In this document: piece by piece, positions 39,980-50,411 of the stretch
Layout of the letters: every line of letters begins with the position of its first letter
How positions within the stretch are numbered: position 1 is the first letter of the stretch
Assembly: GCF_000960475.2 (NCBI RefSeq)
Contig: NZ_JZDQ02000017.1
Coordinates: 57,486-121,485 of the forward strand
Reading direction: 5' to 3'
DNA: 64,000 nucleotides
Source: Nocardioides luteus
GTDB taxonomy: Bacteria > Actinomycetota > Actinomycetes > Propionibacteriales > Nocardioidaceae
Program-made: the position numbers and the translations under genes
The notes under the pieces: generated by a model
What the model was told of the DNA's origin: nothing
The model's input: the letters and a program-made list of their open reading frames with translations, nothing else
The model's database searches: none

Positions 39980-41205
39980 GCCTCGTCGCGGGCGCGCGCC
40001 GCGGCCGCGTGCCGGGCGAGCACCGCGGTGAGGATCCCGGTGACCGCGAAGAGCGCGCCCAGCGCCATCCAGCCGCCGGTGCCGTGGTCGATCGCGGTGG
40101 CGGTCACGACCAGCGGCGCGAGCATCTGGGCGAGCGCGTAGCCCATCTGGCTGACCCCCTGGTAGGCGCCGGCCCGGTTCTGGTCGGCCAGCTCGAAGGC
40201 CAGCCCCCAGCTGCCCGCCTCGCCGCGGGTCTCGGCGGCTGAGGAGGCGAGCGCGGCCGACAGCAGCAACGCGGTGGCGACCACCGGACCGGCGTAGGCC
40301 GCCGCGGCGAAGAGGACGCAGGCCGTCAGCAGCAGGAACCCGGCCCCTCGCACGGCCCGCCCTGCGGTGGCGATGTCGTGGGTCCCGCGCGAGGCACGCA
40401 CCTGGAAGAGCGCGACGTAGACGGTGTTCACCACCAGCAGCACGGAGACCAGAACGGTCGGGGCGTCGGTGTGGTCGGCCACCCAGAGCGGCACCCCGAT
40501 CGAGGTCACCCCGAAGTGGATCGCCATCACGCCGCTGAGGACGGTCGCGGTCACATAGGTGCGGTCGCGCAGCGGTGAGGGCCCTCGGGTCGTCGAAGGC
40601 CCGGAGCCGGCGTCCATCGACTCGCCCAGCCCCGCGACCCGGCGCCGCAGCCCGACGAGCGGCACCGCCGCGAGCGTGGTGAGCACACCGACGAGCACCA
40701 TCGTGGTGCGGTAGGCCGTCCCGGTGTCCACCGCCAGCGCCACCGCCGCGAGCAGCGTCCCGGCGCCGATCATCACGTTCATCACCACCCGCAACCGGGC
40801 GCGCACGGCCACCCGGTCGGGACCGTCGAACCAGCGCGCGACCAGCGTCGACTGGGCGCTCGACTGGAAGCCACGCGAGGCCGAGACCCAGGTCGCGACC
40901 AGCACGAACGCGACCACGTCCCGGGCCAGGGCGTAGGCGAGCAGGGCGATGCCGTAGCTGGCCATCGCCCCCAGCTGCACCCGGTCGGCGCCCCACCGGT
41001 CGCTGAGCCGCCCACCTGCGTACGTCGCCACGACGCCGACTCCGCCGGCGACGGTCAGGCCGATGCCGACGGTGACCGCCGAGAGGCCGATCGTGCGGGT
41101 GAAGTAGAGCGCGCTGACCGCGAAGAACATGCCACGGGCGAGGGAGAGGGCGGCGACGGCGCCGACGAGCGGGCGCTCGACCGGGTCATTGGGGAGTCGG
41201 ATCAC
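39940..41205 (-). CDS. MFS transporter
   Basis: 421 residues, about twelve membrane segments. Starts GTG 41205 (IRLPNDPVERPLVGAVAALSLARGMFF). The loop AGGRLSDRWGADRVQ carries the family motif G-x-x-x-D-R-x-G between helices 2 and 3. A Pro/Gly linker sits mid-protein. Probably an exporter; substrate unknown. Divergent from an ArsR-type regulator that likely controls it. Overlaps trhA by 40 bp tail to tail. Confidence 0.9.
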   Translation of the reverse strand: MIRLPNDPVERPLVGAVAALSLARGMFFAVSALYFTRTIGLSAVTVGIGLTVAGGVGVVATYAGGRLSDRWGADRVQLGAMASYGIALLAYALARDVVAFVLVATWVSASRGFQSSAQSTLVARWFDGPDRVAVRARLRVVMNVMIGAGTLLAAVALAVDTGTAYRTTMVLVGVLTTLAAVPLVGLRRRVAGLGESMDAGSGPSTTRGPSPLRDRTYVTATVLSGVMAIHFGVTSIGVPLWVADHTDAPTVLVSVLLVVNTVYVALFQVRASRGTHDIATAGRAVRGAGFLLLTACVLFAAAAYAGPVVATALLLSAALASSAAETRGEAGSWGLAFELADQNRAGAYQGVSQMGYALAQMLAPLVVTATAIDHGTGGWMALGALFAVTGILTAVLARHAAAARARDEAQRSAYVASETPV

Positions 41206-41236
41206 GGGTCCCAGTTGTCGCACCTCGCGTCCATGG

Positions 41237-41246
41237 AACGTTAACG
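41237..41246. promoter_or_regulatory. Palindrome between the MFS and ArsR-type genes
   Basis: AACGTTAACG contains the 8-bp palindrome CGTTAACG, 18 bp upstream of the ArsR-type gene and 32 bp from the MFS start; a candidate operator. Confidence 0.35.
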
Positions 41247-41249
41247 ATG

Positions 41250-41255
41250 TAGCGT
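41250..41255 (+). promoter_or_regulatory. -10 box of the ArsR-type gene (leaderless)
   Basis: TAGCGT, then 8 nt and the ATG at 41264; no Shine-Dalgarno. Confidence 0.45.
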
Positions 41256-41263
41256 ATTGCTTC

Positions 41264-42241
41264 ATGATCAGGTACGAGCTGGCCGGCCCCGACCTGAGCG
41301 AGGTCCGGTTCGCCATCTCGCCGCTCAACGAGCTCACCCTCTCCCTGCGTGCGCTGCGCGACCCGGGCCGGTTCCCGCTCCACCTTCCTTGGCTGCGCAC
41401 CGTCGCCGCCGCGGAGCTGGACCGCGAGACCCTGCTCGCGCTGACCAACGACCGGCTCTGGACGCCGGACTTCCTCAACCCCCGACCCCGGAACCCGCTC
41501 GCCCGGCTCGACGACGAGCTCGAGGTCGTCGCGGCCACCCCACCGGACCGGGTCCGCGCCGACCTCGCCGCGGTCCACTTCGAAACCGATCCGCCGGTGG
41601 CGCTGAGCGGGTCCCCGCGGGTGGTGCTGCGCCGCGTCCTCACCGCTCTCCGCGACTACTGGGACGCGTGCTTCGAGCCTCACTGGCAGCGGATGCGCGC
41701 GGTGCTGGAGGCCGACATCGTCCATCGCGGCCGCACGATCGTGCACGCGGGCATGGCGGCGATGTTCGGCGACATCTCGCCGCGGGTCACCTTCGCCGAC
41801 GACGTCCTCGCGATCCGGCTCACCACCTCGAAGGTCGACTATCGGCGTACGACCGCGGGGGTCGGGCTCACCCTGGTGCCGACCCTGTTCAGCCGCAACC
41901 CGTCGACCCCGATCTCGCCCGAGGAGCCGCCGGTCATATTCTACCCGGCGCGAGGCCTCGGGACCCTGTGGACCACCGACCGGCCTCGGGCGCCGCACGC
42001 CCTGCGCGACCTCATCGGCGAGACCCGCTCCGGGCTGCTCACCCTGCTGGAGGCTCCGGCCTCCTCGACCGAGCTGGCCGTACGTCTCGGGGTGACCCCC
42101 ACGGCGGTCAACCAGCACCTGCGGGCGATGCGCGCGGCCGGCCTGCTGACCTCGGCCCGCCACGGCCGATCGGTCCTCTACCTCCGCTCCGACCTGGGTG
42201 ATCGCCTGCTGGACGCGGTGAACCCGGACGCGGTGAACTGA
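41264..42241 (+). CDS. ArsR-type winged-helix regulator with DUF5937-like N-terminus
   Basis: 325 residues. Unusual order: a long N-terminal effector part (FAISPLNELTLSLRALRDPGRFPLHLPWL ... LWTPDFLNPRP) and the ArsR-type HTH at the C-terminus (about 265-320: LLEAPASSTELAVRLGVTPTAVNQHLRAMRAAGLL, HGRSVLYLRS). This layout is common in actinobacteria for regulators next to MFS exporters. Probable repressor of the divergent MFS gene. Confidence 0.9.
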   Translation: MIRYELAGPDLSEVRFAISPLNELTLSLRALRDPGRFPLHLPWLRTVAAAELDRETLLALTNDRLWTPDFLNPRPRNPLARLDDELEVVAATPPDRVRADLAAVHFETDPPVALSGSPRVVLRRVLTALRDYWDACFEPHWQRMRAVLEADIVHRGRTIVHAGMAAMFGDISPRVTFADDVLAIRLTTSKVDYRRTTAGVGLTLVPTLFSRNPSTPISPEEPPVIFYPARGLGTLWTTDRPRAPHALRDLIGETRSGLLTLLEAPASSTELAVRLGVTPTAVNQHLRAMRAAGLLTSARHGRSVLYLRSDLGDRLLDAVNPDAVN

Positions 42242-42276
42242 CAAGGGGCGCGCGGCCAACGGCCGCGCGCCCCTTG
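42242..42276. terminator. Perfect 16-bp hairpin between convergent genes
   Basis: CAAGGGGCGCGCGGCC, loop AAC, then the exact complement. It starts at the ArsR-type stop and serves the amino-acid permease gene on the other strand as well. Confidence 0.85.
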
Positions 42277-42291
42277 CTGGTGGTCAACGTG

Positions 42292-43791
42292 TCACATGTG
42301 GAGCGGCTCGACGACCTTGTCGTCTCCGCCCTTGCCGACCCGCGAGTTGCGGTAGCCGTAGACGAAATAGATCGCGAAGCCGATCGCCATCCAGATCAGG
42401 AACCGCAGCCAGGTCTCGACGCTCAGGTTGAGCGTCAGGTAGATGCAGATCAGCGCGGCCACGATCGGCAGCACCGGGTTGAGCGGCACCGAGAAGGAGC
42501 GCGGCAGGTCGGGGCGACGCTTGCGCAGGATCGGCACGGCGATCGAGACCAGCGCGAACGCGGTCAGGGTGCCGATGTTGACCATCTCCTCGAGCTTGCC
42601 GATCGGGGTGAAGGTGGCCACGATCGCGACGAAGACGCCGACGGTGAGGGTGATCCGGACCGGGGTGCCGGTCTTCGGGTTGACGTGGGCGAACTTCACC
42701 GGGAACAGGCCGTCGCGGCTCATCGCGAAGACGACCCGGATGGCGCCGATCATCAGCGTCATCACGACGGTGGTCAGACCGGCGACGGCGCCCGCCGAGA
42801 TCAGGGTGGCGAAGCCGCCACGGCCGACGTCGCGGAACGCGGTGGCGAGCGCGGCGTCGGGGTCGATCTCGTCGTACTTCACCATGCCGGTGATGACCAG
42901 CGCGACGGCGACGTAGAGGATCGTGCAGATCACCAGCGAGCCGATGATGCCGCGGGGCAGGTCACGCTGGGGGTTCTTGGCCTCCTCGGCGGTCGTGGCG
43001 ACCACGTCGAAGCCGATGTAGGCGAAGAAGACGACCGAGGCGGCCGAGATGATGCCGAGGACACCGAAGGTCTGCGGCTCGAGGCCGAAGGCCCACTGGA
43101 TCAGCGGCTGGTGGATGCCCTCGCCGCTGACGGAGCCGGCGCGCGCGGGGACGAACGGGTCGTAGTTGGAGCCGGAGACGTAGAACATGCCGGCGACGAT
43201 GACGAACAGGACGATGAACAGCTTGACCGCGACGAGCGCGAGGTTGACCCGCAGCGACTCCTTGATGCCGATCGCGATCAGGCCGACCAGGACGACCACG
43301 AGCAGCAGCGCGGCCAGGTTGGGCTGACCGAAGTCGGCGTTGGCGTCCGGGCCGTACCCCTTGGGCCAACCGAGCCCGATCTCCTCGAGGAACGTCACCA
43401 GGTAGCTGCTCCAGCCCTGCGCGACCACGGACGCACCGAGCACCATCTCCAGGTTCAGGTCCCAGCCGATGATCCAGGCGAGCATCTCGCCCAGCGTGGC
43501 GTAGGAGAAGGTGTACGCCGACCCCGACACCGGCACGGTCGAGGCGAACTCGGCGTAGCACAGCGCCGCCAGGCCGCAACAGATCGCGGCGATGACGAAG
43601 GAGAAGACGACGCCGGGGCCTGCGTACTGGGCCGCGGCCCGGCCCGTCAGGGTGAAGATACCCGCGCCGATGATGACGCCGATCCCGAAGACCGTCAGGT
43701 CAACCGCGGTGAGCCGCCTTTTGAGCTGGAACTCCGGGGTTTCGGCATCGGCAAGTGATTGCTCGATGGACTTGGTGCGCCAAACAGACAT
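42292..43791 (-). CDS. APC-superfamily cationic amino acid permease (YfnA/CAT-like)
   Basis: 499 residues with about twelve to thirteen membrane segments. First helix region GIGVIIGAGIFTLTGRAAAQYAGPG, then SGSAYTFSYATLGEMLAWIIGWDL, GFDVVATTAEEAKNPQRDLPRG, all typical of the CAT/YfnA subgroup. Imports basic or branched amino acids by proton symport; substrate not certain. Located downstream of a tannase-family gene with a hairpin between. Confidence 0.92.
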   Translation of the reverse strand: MSVWRTKSIEQSLADAETPEFQLKRRLTAVDLTVFGIGVIIGAGIFTLTGRAAAQYAGPGVVFSFVIAAICCGLAALCYAEFASTVPVSGSAYTFSYATLGEMLAWIIGWDLNLEMVLGASVVAQGWSSYLVTFLEEIGLGWPKGYGPDANADFGQPNLAALLLVVVLVGLIAIGIKESLRVNLALVAVKLFIVLFVIVAGMFYVSGSNYDPFVPARAGSVSGEGIHQPLIQWAFGLEPQTFGVLGIISAASVVFFAYIGFDVVATTAEEAKNPQRDLPRGIIGSLVICTILYVAVALVITGMVKYDEIDPDAALATAFRDVGRGGFATLISAGAVAGLTTVVMTLMIGAIRVVFAMSRDGLFPVKFAHVNPKTGTPVRITLTVGVFVAIVATFTPIGKLEEMVNIGTLTAFALVSIAVPILRKRRPDLPRSFSVPLNPVLPIVAALICIYLTLNLSVETWLRFLIWMAIGFAIYFVYGYRNSRVGKGGDDKVVEPLHM

Positions 43792-43808
43792 GAGGGATAG
43801 GAAACCAT

Positions 43809-43835
43809 CCCGACCGGTCGACCGGAAAGGTCGGG
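43809..43835 (-). terminator. Hairpin after the tannase-family gene
   Basis: CCCGACC and GGTCGGG form a 7-bp stem with a 13-nt loop, 11 bp past the tannase stop, before the permease start. GGTTTCC follows on the transcript. Confidence 0.5.
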
Positions 43836-43846
43836 GGTGTCACCCG

Positions 43847-45556
43847 TCACATCTCGCACCGGAAGCTGCTCGCCTCCGAGGCGGGCCCCGCGACGTACGC
43901 CGGCCAGGTCGGCCATGCGCACAGCGGCCGCGTGCGGCCGGCTCCGGCGTTGCCGTCGGCGACCACCTGGTTCTCGGGCGCGACGCCGCGCTCGGCCCAG
44001 CCCTCCAGCGCGGTGAGGGAGTCGTACGAGGCGGAGTAGGCGACCGGGGCGAAGTTGGCGTGGTTGGCGCCGGGGACGAGGTAGAACCGCGAGAACTCCT
44101 CGGTCGCACGCTTGCCCATCACGCGCTGGACCCGCTGGTAGTAGTCGATCGTGGAGCGGTGGCTGACCAGCTCGTCGGCGGCACCGTGGATCAGGATCAG
44201 CCGGCCGCCGGCACGGGCGAAGGGGCGCAGGTCGGCGTCGTTGACGTCCTGGAGCGCGGTGAGCTCGCTGATCCGGCGCTGCCACTCCCCCGGGTCGGCC
44301 GGGTCGATCGCGAACGGGCTGATCTGCGGGTCGCGGGTGATGAAGTACTTCACCCACTGGTTCCAGAACTGCATGCCGTAGCCGGCGGTCACCGGCATCG
44401 GGTCGGCCGGTGCGGTGGTGCCGAACCCGAGGATCGGCGTCGACATCCGCGCGCCGGAGAGCAGCGGGAACCCGGGGTAGCCCCGCTCCCCGCTCGCCAC
44501 CCGGTAGGGCAGCCGCCAGCTGCCGTCGGCGGCGACGATCGCGTCGACCTGCTCGCGGGCGAGGCAGGTGGCGCCCGGGGTCTCCCCCTCGCCGCACAGC
44601 AGCGTCTCCGGGTCGAAGTCGCAGCCGGCCTCGTCGGAGATCACCCCGTCCTCGAGCCCGTCGTCGCCGTCGCAGGCGGCCAGCACCCGCTGGGCGACGA
44701 GGTCCTGCTGGACCTTCGACGGGAACGCGCCGGGCTTGGCGAACTCGTGGGTGATCCGGCCGAAGAAGAGGTCGAGGGTCGCGGCGTTCCAGGCGGGGTA
44801 GGCGGAGATCACGCCGTCGAAGTCGCGCGGCCAGCGCTGTGCGACGGCGAGGGCCTCACGGCCACCGGTCGATCCGCCGGCGAAGTAGGTGGTGGCGGGC
44901 CCACGGCCGAACGCCTTCGTGATGACGAACCGCGCGGTGTCGTGCACCTTCTTGAGCGCGTCCCCGGAGAAGTTGCGCAGCGCCTCGTCGTTCTGGCCGA
45001 ACCAGCCGTCCAGGCTGGCGATCGGGTGGCGGGTGGTGTCGGCCTGGTGACCGGAGTCGCTGGCATAGGTCGCGTAGCCGCGGCCGAGCGGCGTGCGCTG
45101 GTCGACCGGCCCGAAGGGCACGTTCTGGGCGAGGTTGGGGACGGTGCCGTTGTAGCCACCGCCGCCGAACATCATCGTCCGCCCGTTCCACCCCTCCGGC
45201 AGCGCCAGGCCCATCCGGATGTCCGGGGCAGCCGGGTCGACCGGGTGGATCGCGATGTCGGCGCGGCAGTAGGCCGGGATCGCGGTCGGGCCGGTCCCGG
45301 AGGCGGGCATCGACGTCGCCGCGGTGACCTCGGCGCCCGTGGTGGGCAGGCCGATCCGGTGCGCCGGGATCTTCAGCCCGACCAGCGAGGAGCAGGCGAC
45401 GGTGGCTGCTGGCGCGGCGGCGAGCGCGGCGGTGGTCGGCGCGACCGTGGTCGGCGCGGCGGTGGCGGGCGCCTGGCCGGCGACCAGGGCCGCGGCGGCG
45501 AGGGCGAGGGCGGAGCCGACGGTCAGGGAGCTGCGTACGAGTCGGGTGTGGGGCAT
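43847..45556 (-). CDS. Secreted tannase/feruloyl esterase family protein
   Basis: 569 residues. Sec signal peptide (LVRSSLTVGSALALAAAALVAGQAPATAA). Alpha/beta hydrolase of the tannase/feruloyl esterase family: FGGGGYNGTVPN oxyanion region, nucleophile Ser229 in FAGGSTGGREAL, ISAYPAWN, a Cys pair around the site, and His in the C-terminal VPGANHANF. Releases phenolic acids from plant esters or tannins. ATG 45556 is chosen because it starts the signal peptide; upstream codons are not protein-like. Divergent from the ABC importer. Confidence 0.9.
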   Translation of the reverse strand: MPHTRLVRSSLTVGSALALAAAALVAGQAPATAAPTTVAPTTAALAAAPAATVACSSLVGLKIPAHRIGLPTTGAEVTAATSMPASGTGPTAIPAYCRADIAIHPVDPAAPDIRMGLALPEGWNGRTMMFGGGGYNGTVPNLAQNVPFGPVDQRTPLGRGYATYASDSGHQADTTRHPIASLDGWFGQNDEALRNFSGDALKKVHDTARFVITKAFGRGPATTYFAGGSTGGREALAVAQRWPRDFDGVISAYPAWNAATLDLFFGRITHEFAKPGAFPSKVQQDLVAQRVLAACDGDDGLEDGVISDEAGCDFDPETLLCGEGETPGATCLAREQVDAIVAADGSWRLPYRVASGERGYPGFPLLSGARMSTPILGFGTTAPADPMPVTAGYGMQFWNQWVKYFITRDPQISPFAIDPADPGEWQRRISELTALQDVNDADLRPFARAGGRLILIHGAADELVSHRSTIDYYQRVQRVMGKRATEEFSRFYLVPGANHANFAPVAYSASYDSLTALEGWAERGVAPENQVVADGNAGAGRTRPLCAWPTWPAYVAGPASEASSFRCEM

Positions 45557-45674
45557 GCCCCTTAGGATCGCGACGCGGTGTGACGTGCGCCATGTGGCTG
45601 CCGCACACAACTCCAGCGCCCGAGATGTGGTCGGCCACGGGCCAACCCATGGAAGGCCGGAGTGGCTCTGATCC

Positions 45675-45698
45675 ACACAGCCAACGCGCTCACTGTGT
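45675..45698. promoter_or_regulatory. Spaced inverted repeat upstream of the ABC importer
   Basis: ACACAG (45675-45680) and CTGTGT (45693-45698) are perfect half-sites with a 12-nt spacer, in the divergent region between the tannase-family gene and livG-like gene. Candidate operator. Confidence 0.35.
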
Positions 45699-45733
45699 CG
45701 CGAACCCCTATGGCGTACGTCTCACCACTTCCC

Positions 45734-45739
45734 TAGCGT
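45734..45739 (+). promoter_or_regulatory. -10 box of the branched-chain-type ABC operon (leaderless)
   Basis: TAGCGT, then 7 nt and the GTG at 45747; no Shine-Dalgarno. Confidence 0.55.
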
Positions 45740-45746
45740 CGCCCAT

Positions 45747-46520
45747 GTGACGAGCACCACATCGACCCCGAGGTGCGCACTCCGGACCGAGGGTCTCACC
45801 AAGGACTTCCGTGGCTTCCGCGCGGTCAGCTCCGTCGACCTCGAGGTCGCCGAGGGCACCGTCCACGCGCTCGTCGGCCCGAACGGAGCCGGCAAGACGA
45901 CCCTGTTCAACCTGCTGACCGGGTTCCTGAGACCCAGCAGCGGACGGATCAGGGTCTTCGGTGACGACGTCACCGGGATGGCACCGGAGCGGATCACCCG
46001 GCACGGGGTGGCCCGCTCCTTCCAGATCACCAGCCTCTTCGAGAACCTCACCCCGCGCGAGCACGTCGAGATCGCGCTCCAGGGGCTGACCAACCAGGGC
46101 CTGAGGTTCTGGCGCTCGGAGAAGCTGCTCGGGCGGCGGCGCGAGGAGGTCGACCGGCTGCTGGCCGAGGTCGGCCTGACCGAGCTGGCCGACCGGCCGA
46201 CCGGCCTGATGGCGTACGGCCAGAAGCGGGCGCTCGAGCTCGCCCTCGTGCTCGCCGTCGAGCCGAAGCTGCTGCTGCTCGACGAGCCGACCGCGGGGAT
46301 GGGCATCGAGGACGTCGACCGCACCATCGAGCTCGTCCGGCGCATCGCGGCCGGACGGACGGTCGTCTTCGTCGACCACAACATGCACGTGGTCGGCCAG
46401 CTGGCCGACCGGGTCACCGTCCTGCAGCAGGGCGCGGTGCTCGCCGAGGGCCCCTACGACGAGGTCCGCGCGGACGCGCGCGTCATCACCGCCTATCTCG
46501 GGGAGGCCCACAGTGCTTGA
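45747..46520 (+). CDS. Branched-chain-type ABC transporter ATP-binding protein (LivG-like)
   Basis: 257 residues. Walker A GPNGAGKTT (44-52), LivG-specific ARSFQITSLFENLTPREHV, signature form LMAYGQKRALEL, Walker B LLLLDEPTAGMG, H-loop in FVDHNMHVV. First gene of a five-gene importer. GTG start with leaderless promoter. The substrate is set by the binding protein and could be an aromatic or other compound rather than an amino acid. Confidence 0.93.
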   Translation: MTSTTSTPRCALRTEGLTKDFRGFRAVSSVDLEVAEGTVHALVGPNGAGKTTLFNLLTGFLRPSSGRIRVFGDDVTGMAPERITRHGVARSFQITSLFENLTPREHVEIALQGLTNQGLRFWRSEKLLGRRREEVDRLLAEVGLTELADRPTGLMAYGQKRALELALVLAVEPKLLLLDEPTAGMGIEDVDRTIELVRRIAAGRTVVFVDHNMHVVGQLADRVTVLQQGAVLAEGPYDEVRADARVITAYLGEAHSA

Positions 46521-46531
46521 CGGAGGTCCCT

Positions 46532-47224
46532 GTGCTTGAGATCGAGAACCTGAGCGCCTGGTACGGCGAGGCGCAGGCGCTGCGCGAGGCCACCCTGAGC
46601 GTCGGGGCCGGCGAGGTCGTGACCCTCGTCGGCCGCAACGGCGCCGGCAAGACCACCCTGGTCCGCTGCCTGATGGGGCTCCACAGGCACCTGACCGGAT
46701 CGGTCTGGCTCGACGGTCGCGACATCACCTCGCTGCCCGCGCACCGGCGCGCCCGCGCCGGGCTCGGCTGGGTGCAGGACGACCGCGGCATCTTCGCCAA
46801 CCTGAGCGTGGAGGAGAACCTCCTGCTCCCGCCTCGCGTCTCGGAGTCGGCGTGGACGCTGGAGCAGGTCTACGACGCCTTCCCCGCCCTCGGCATCCGC
46901 CGGCGCGCGGGCGGGACGACGCTCTCGGGCGGTGAGCAGCAGATGCTCGCCGTGGCCCGGGTGCTCCGCACCGGCGCCCGCGTGCTCCTGCTCGACGAGC
47001 CCTCCGAGGGGCTCGCCCCGGTCATCGTCGCCCAGATCGGGGAGATCGTGCGGACCGCGAAGCAGTCCGGGATCGGCGTGCTGCTGATCGAGCAGAACGT
47101 ACGTTTCGCCGCGACCGTCGCCGACCGCCACTACCTCCTCGCCCAGGGCCGCCTGGTCGAGAGCCTCGACAACGACGAGTTCGTCGAACGTCAGGACGAG
47201 CTGCTCGAACACCTCGGGATCTGA
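46532..47224 (+). CDS. Branched-chain-type ABC transporter ATP-binding protein (LivF-like)
   Basis: 230 residues. Walker A GRNGAGKTT, LivF-type GWVQDDRGIFANLSVEENL, signature LSGGEQQMLAVAR, Walker B LLLDEPSEGLAP, IEQN after it. GTG 46532 has GGAGG 5 nt upstream, which decides the start over an upstream in-frame TTG that overlaps the LivG-like stop. Forms a heterodimer with the LivG-like ATPase. Confidence 0.93.
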   Translation: MLEIENLSAWYGEAQALREATLSVGAGEVVTLVGRNGAGKTTLVRCLMGLHRHLTGSVWLDGRDITSLPAHRRARAGLGWVQDDRGIFANLSVEENLLLPPRVSESAWTLEQVYDAFPALGIRRRAGGTTLSGGEQQMLAVARVLRTGARVLLLDEPSEGLAPVIVAQIGEIVRTAKQSGIGVLLIEQNVRFAATVADRHYLLAQGRLVESLDNDEFVERQDELLEHLGI

Positions 47225-47273
47225 CGTACCGCCCCAGCACAGCGCAGTCCCAACCCCCACGAGGAGAGACACG

Positions 47274-48521
<1,248 letters not shown>

Positions 48522-48528
48522 GGTCGCT

Positions 48529-49397
<869 letters not shown>

Positions 49398-49401
<4 letters not shown>

Positions 49402-50396
49402 CCTCCATCGCGACAGCGGGCGCGAGCGTCAGCGAGCAGCACGCGACGATCGCCGGGGCACGACCCTGGCAGCGGCTGGTCCTGCTGGCGGTCGGCCTGG
49501 TGGTGGCGCTCGGCCTGCCGTGGTTCGTCTACCCGCCGGTGGCGATGGACATCGCCGCGTGGGCGCTCTTCGCGGTGGCCCTCGACCTGTTGCTGGGCTA
49601 CTGCGGGCTGCTCTCGTTCGGTCATGCGGCGTTCTGGGGTGGCTCGGCGTACGTGACGGGGTTGATCGCCATCCACCTCGGTGTCCCGTTCCCGGTCGCG
49701 GTGCTCGGCGGGGCGCTCTTCGCGATGGTGCTCGCGGTGCCGATCGGCTACCTGTCGGTGAAGCGGTCCGGGATCTACTTCGCGATGGTCACCCTCGCCT
49801 TCGCGCAGATGCTCTTCTTCATCGCCAACCAGGCCTCCTCGCTGACCGGCGGGGAGAACGGGCTCCAGGGGGTGCCGCGGTCGTTCTTCGGGATCGAGGC
49901 GGTCGAGACCGACTCGTTCTTCTTCTACTACGCCGCGCTGCCGATCATCCTGCTCGGGATGTGGGCCGCCTGGCGGATCGTCCACTCCCCCTTCGGGCGG
50001 GTGCTGGTCGCGATCCGCGACAACGCGCCGCGGGCCCGGGCGCTGGGCTACGACGTGGAGCGCTACAAGCTGATCGTCTTCGTGCTCTCGGCCGGGCTCT
50101 CCGGCCTCGCCGGCGGCGTCTTCGCCGTCTCGCACGGGTTCGTCGCGCTCCCCGAGCTGCACTGGGCCACCTCCGGCGAGGTCGTCCTGATGACCGTGCT
50201 CGGCGGGATCGGCACCCTGTGGGGCGGGGTCATCGGCGCCGCGCTGATCGTGATGCTCGCCGACTACCTGGCCTCGTCCGGGTTCGACGGGATCGGGATC
50301 GTCACCGGGGCCGTGTTCGTGACCGTGGTGCTGCTGTTCCGTCGCGGGATCTGGGGCACCGCCCGCCACCTCTGGCTGAGTCGCCGCCGTTCCTAG
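49398..50396 (+). CDS. Branched-chain-type ABC transporter permease (LivM-like)
   Basis: 332 residues, about nine to ten membrane helices. LivM signatures: GLLSFGHAAFWGGSAYV, GVPRSFFG, VHSPFGRVLVAIRDNAPRARALGYDVERYKL, TVLGGIGTLWGGVIGAALI. GAGGAGG precedes ATG 49398, which overlaps the LivH-like stop by 4 nt. Ends 15 bp from the convergent GAF-PucR gene. Confidence 0.93.
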
Positions 50397-50411
50397 AGGT
50401 CCTAGAAGCTC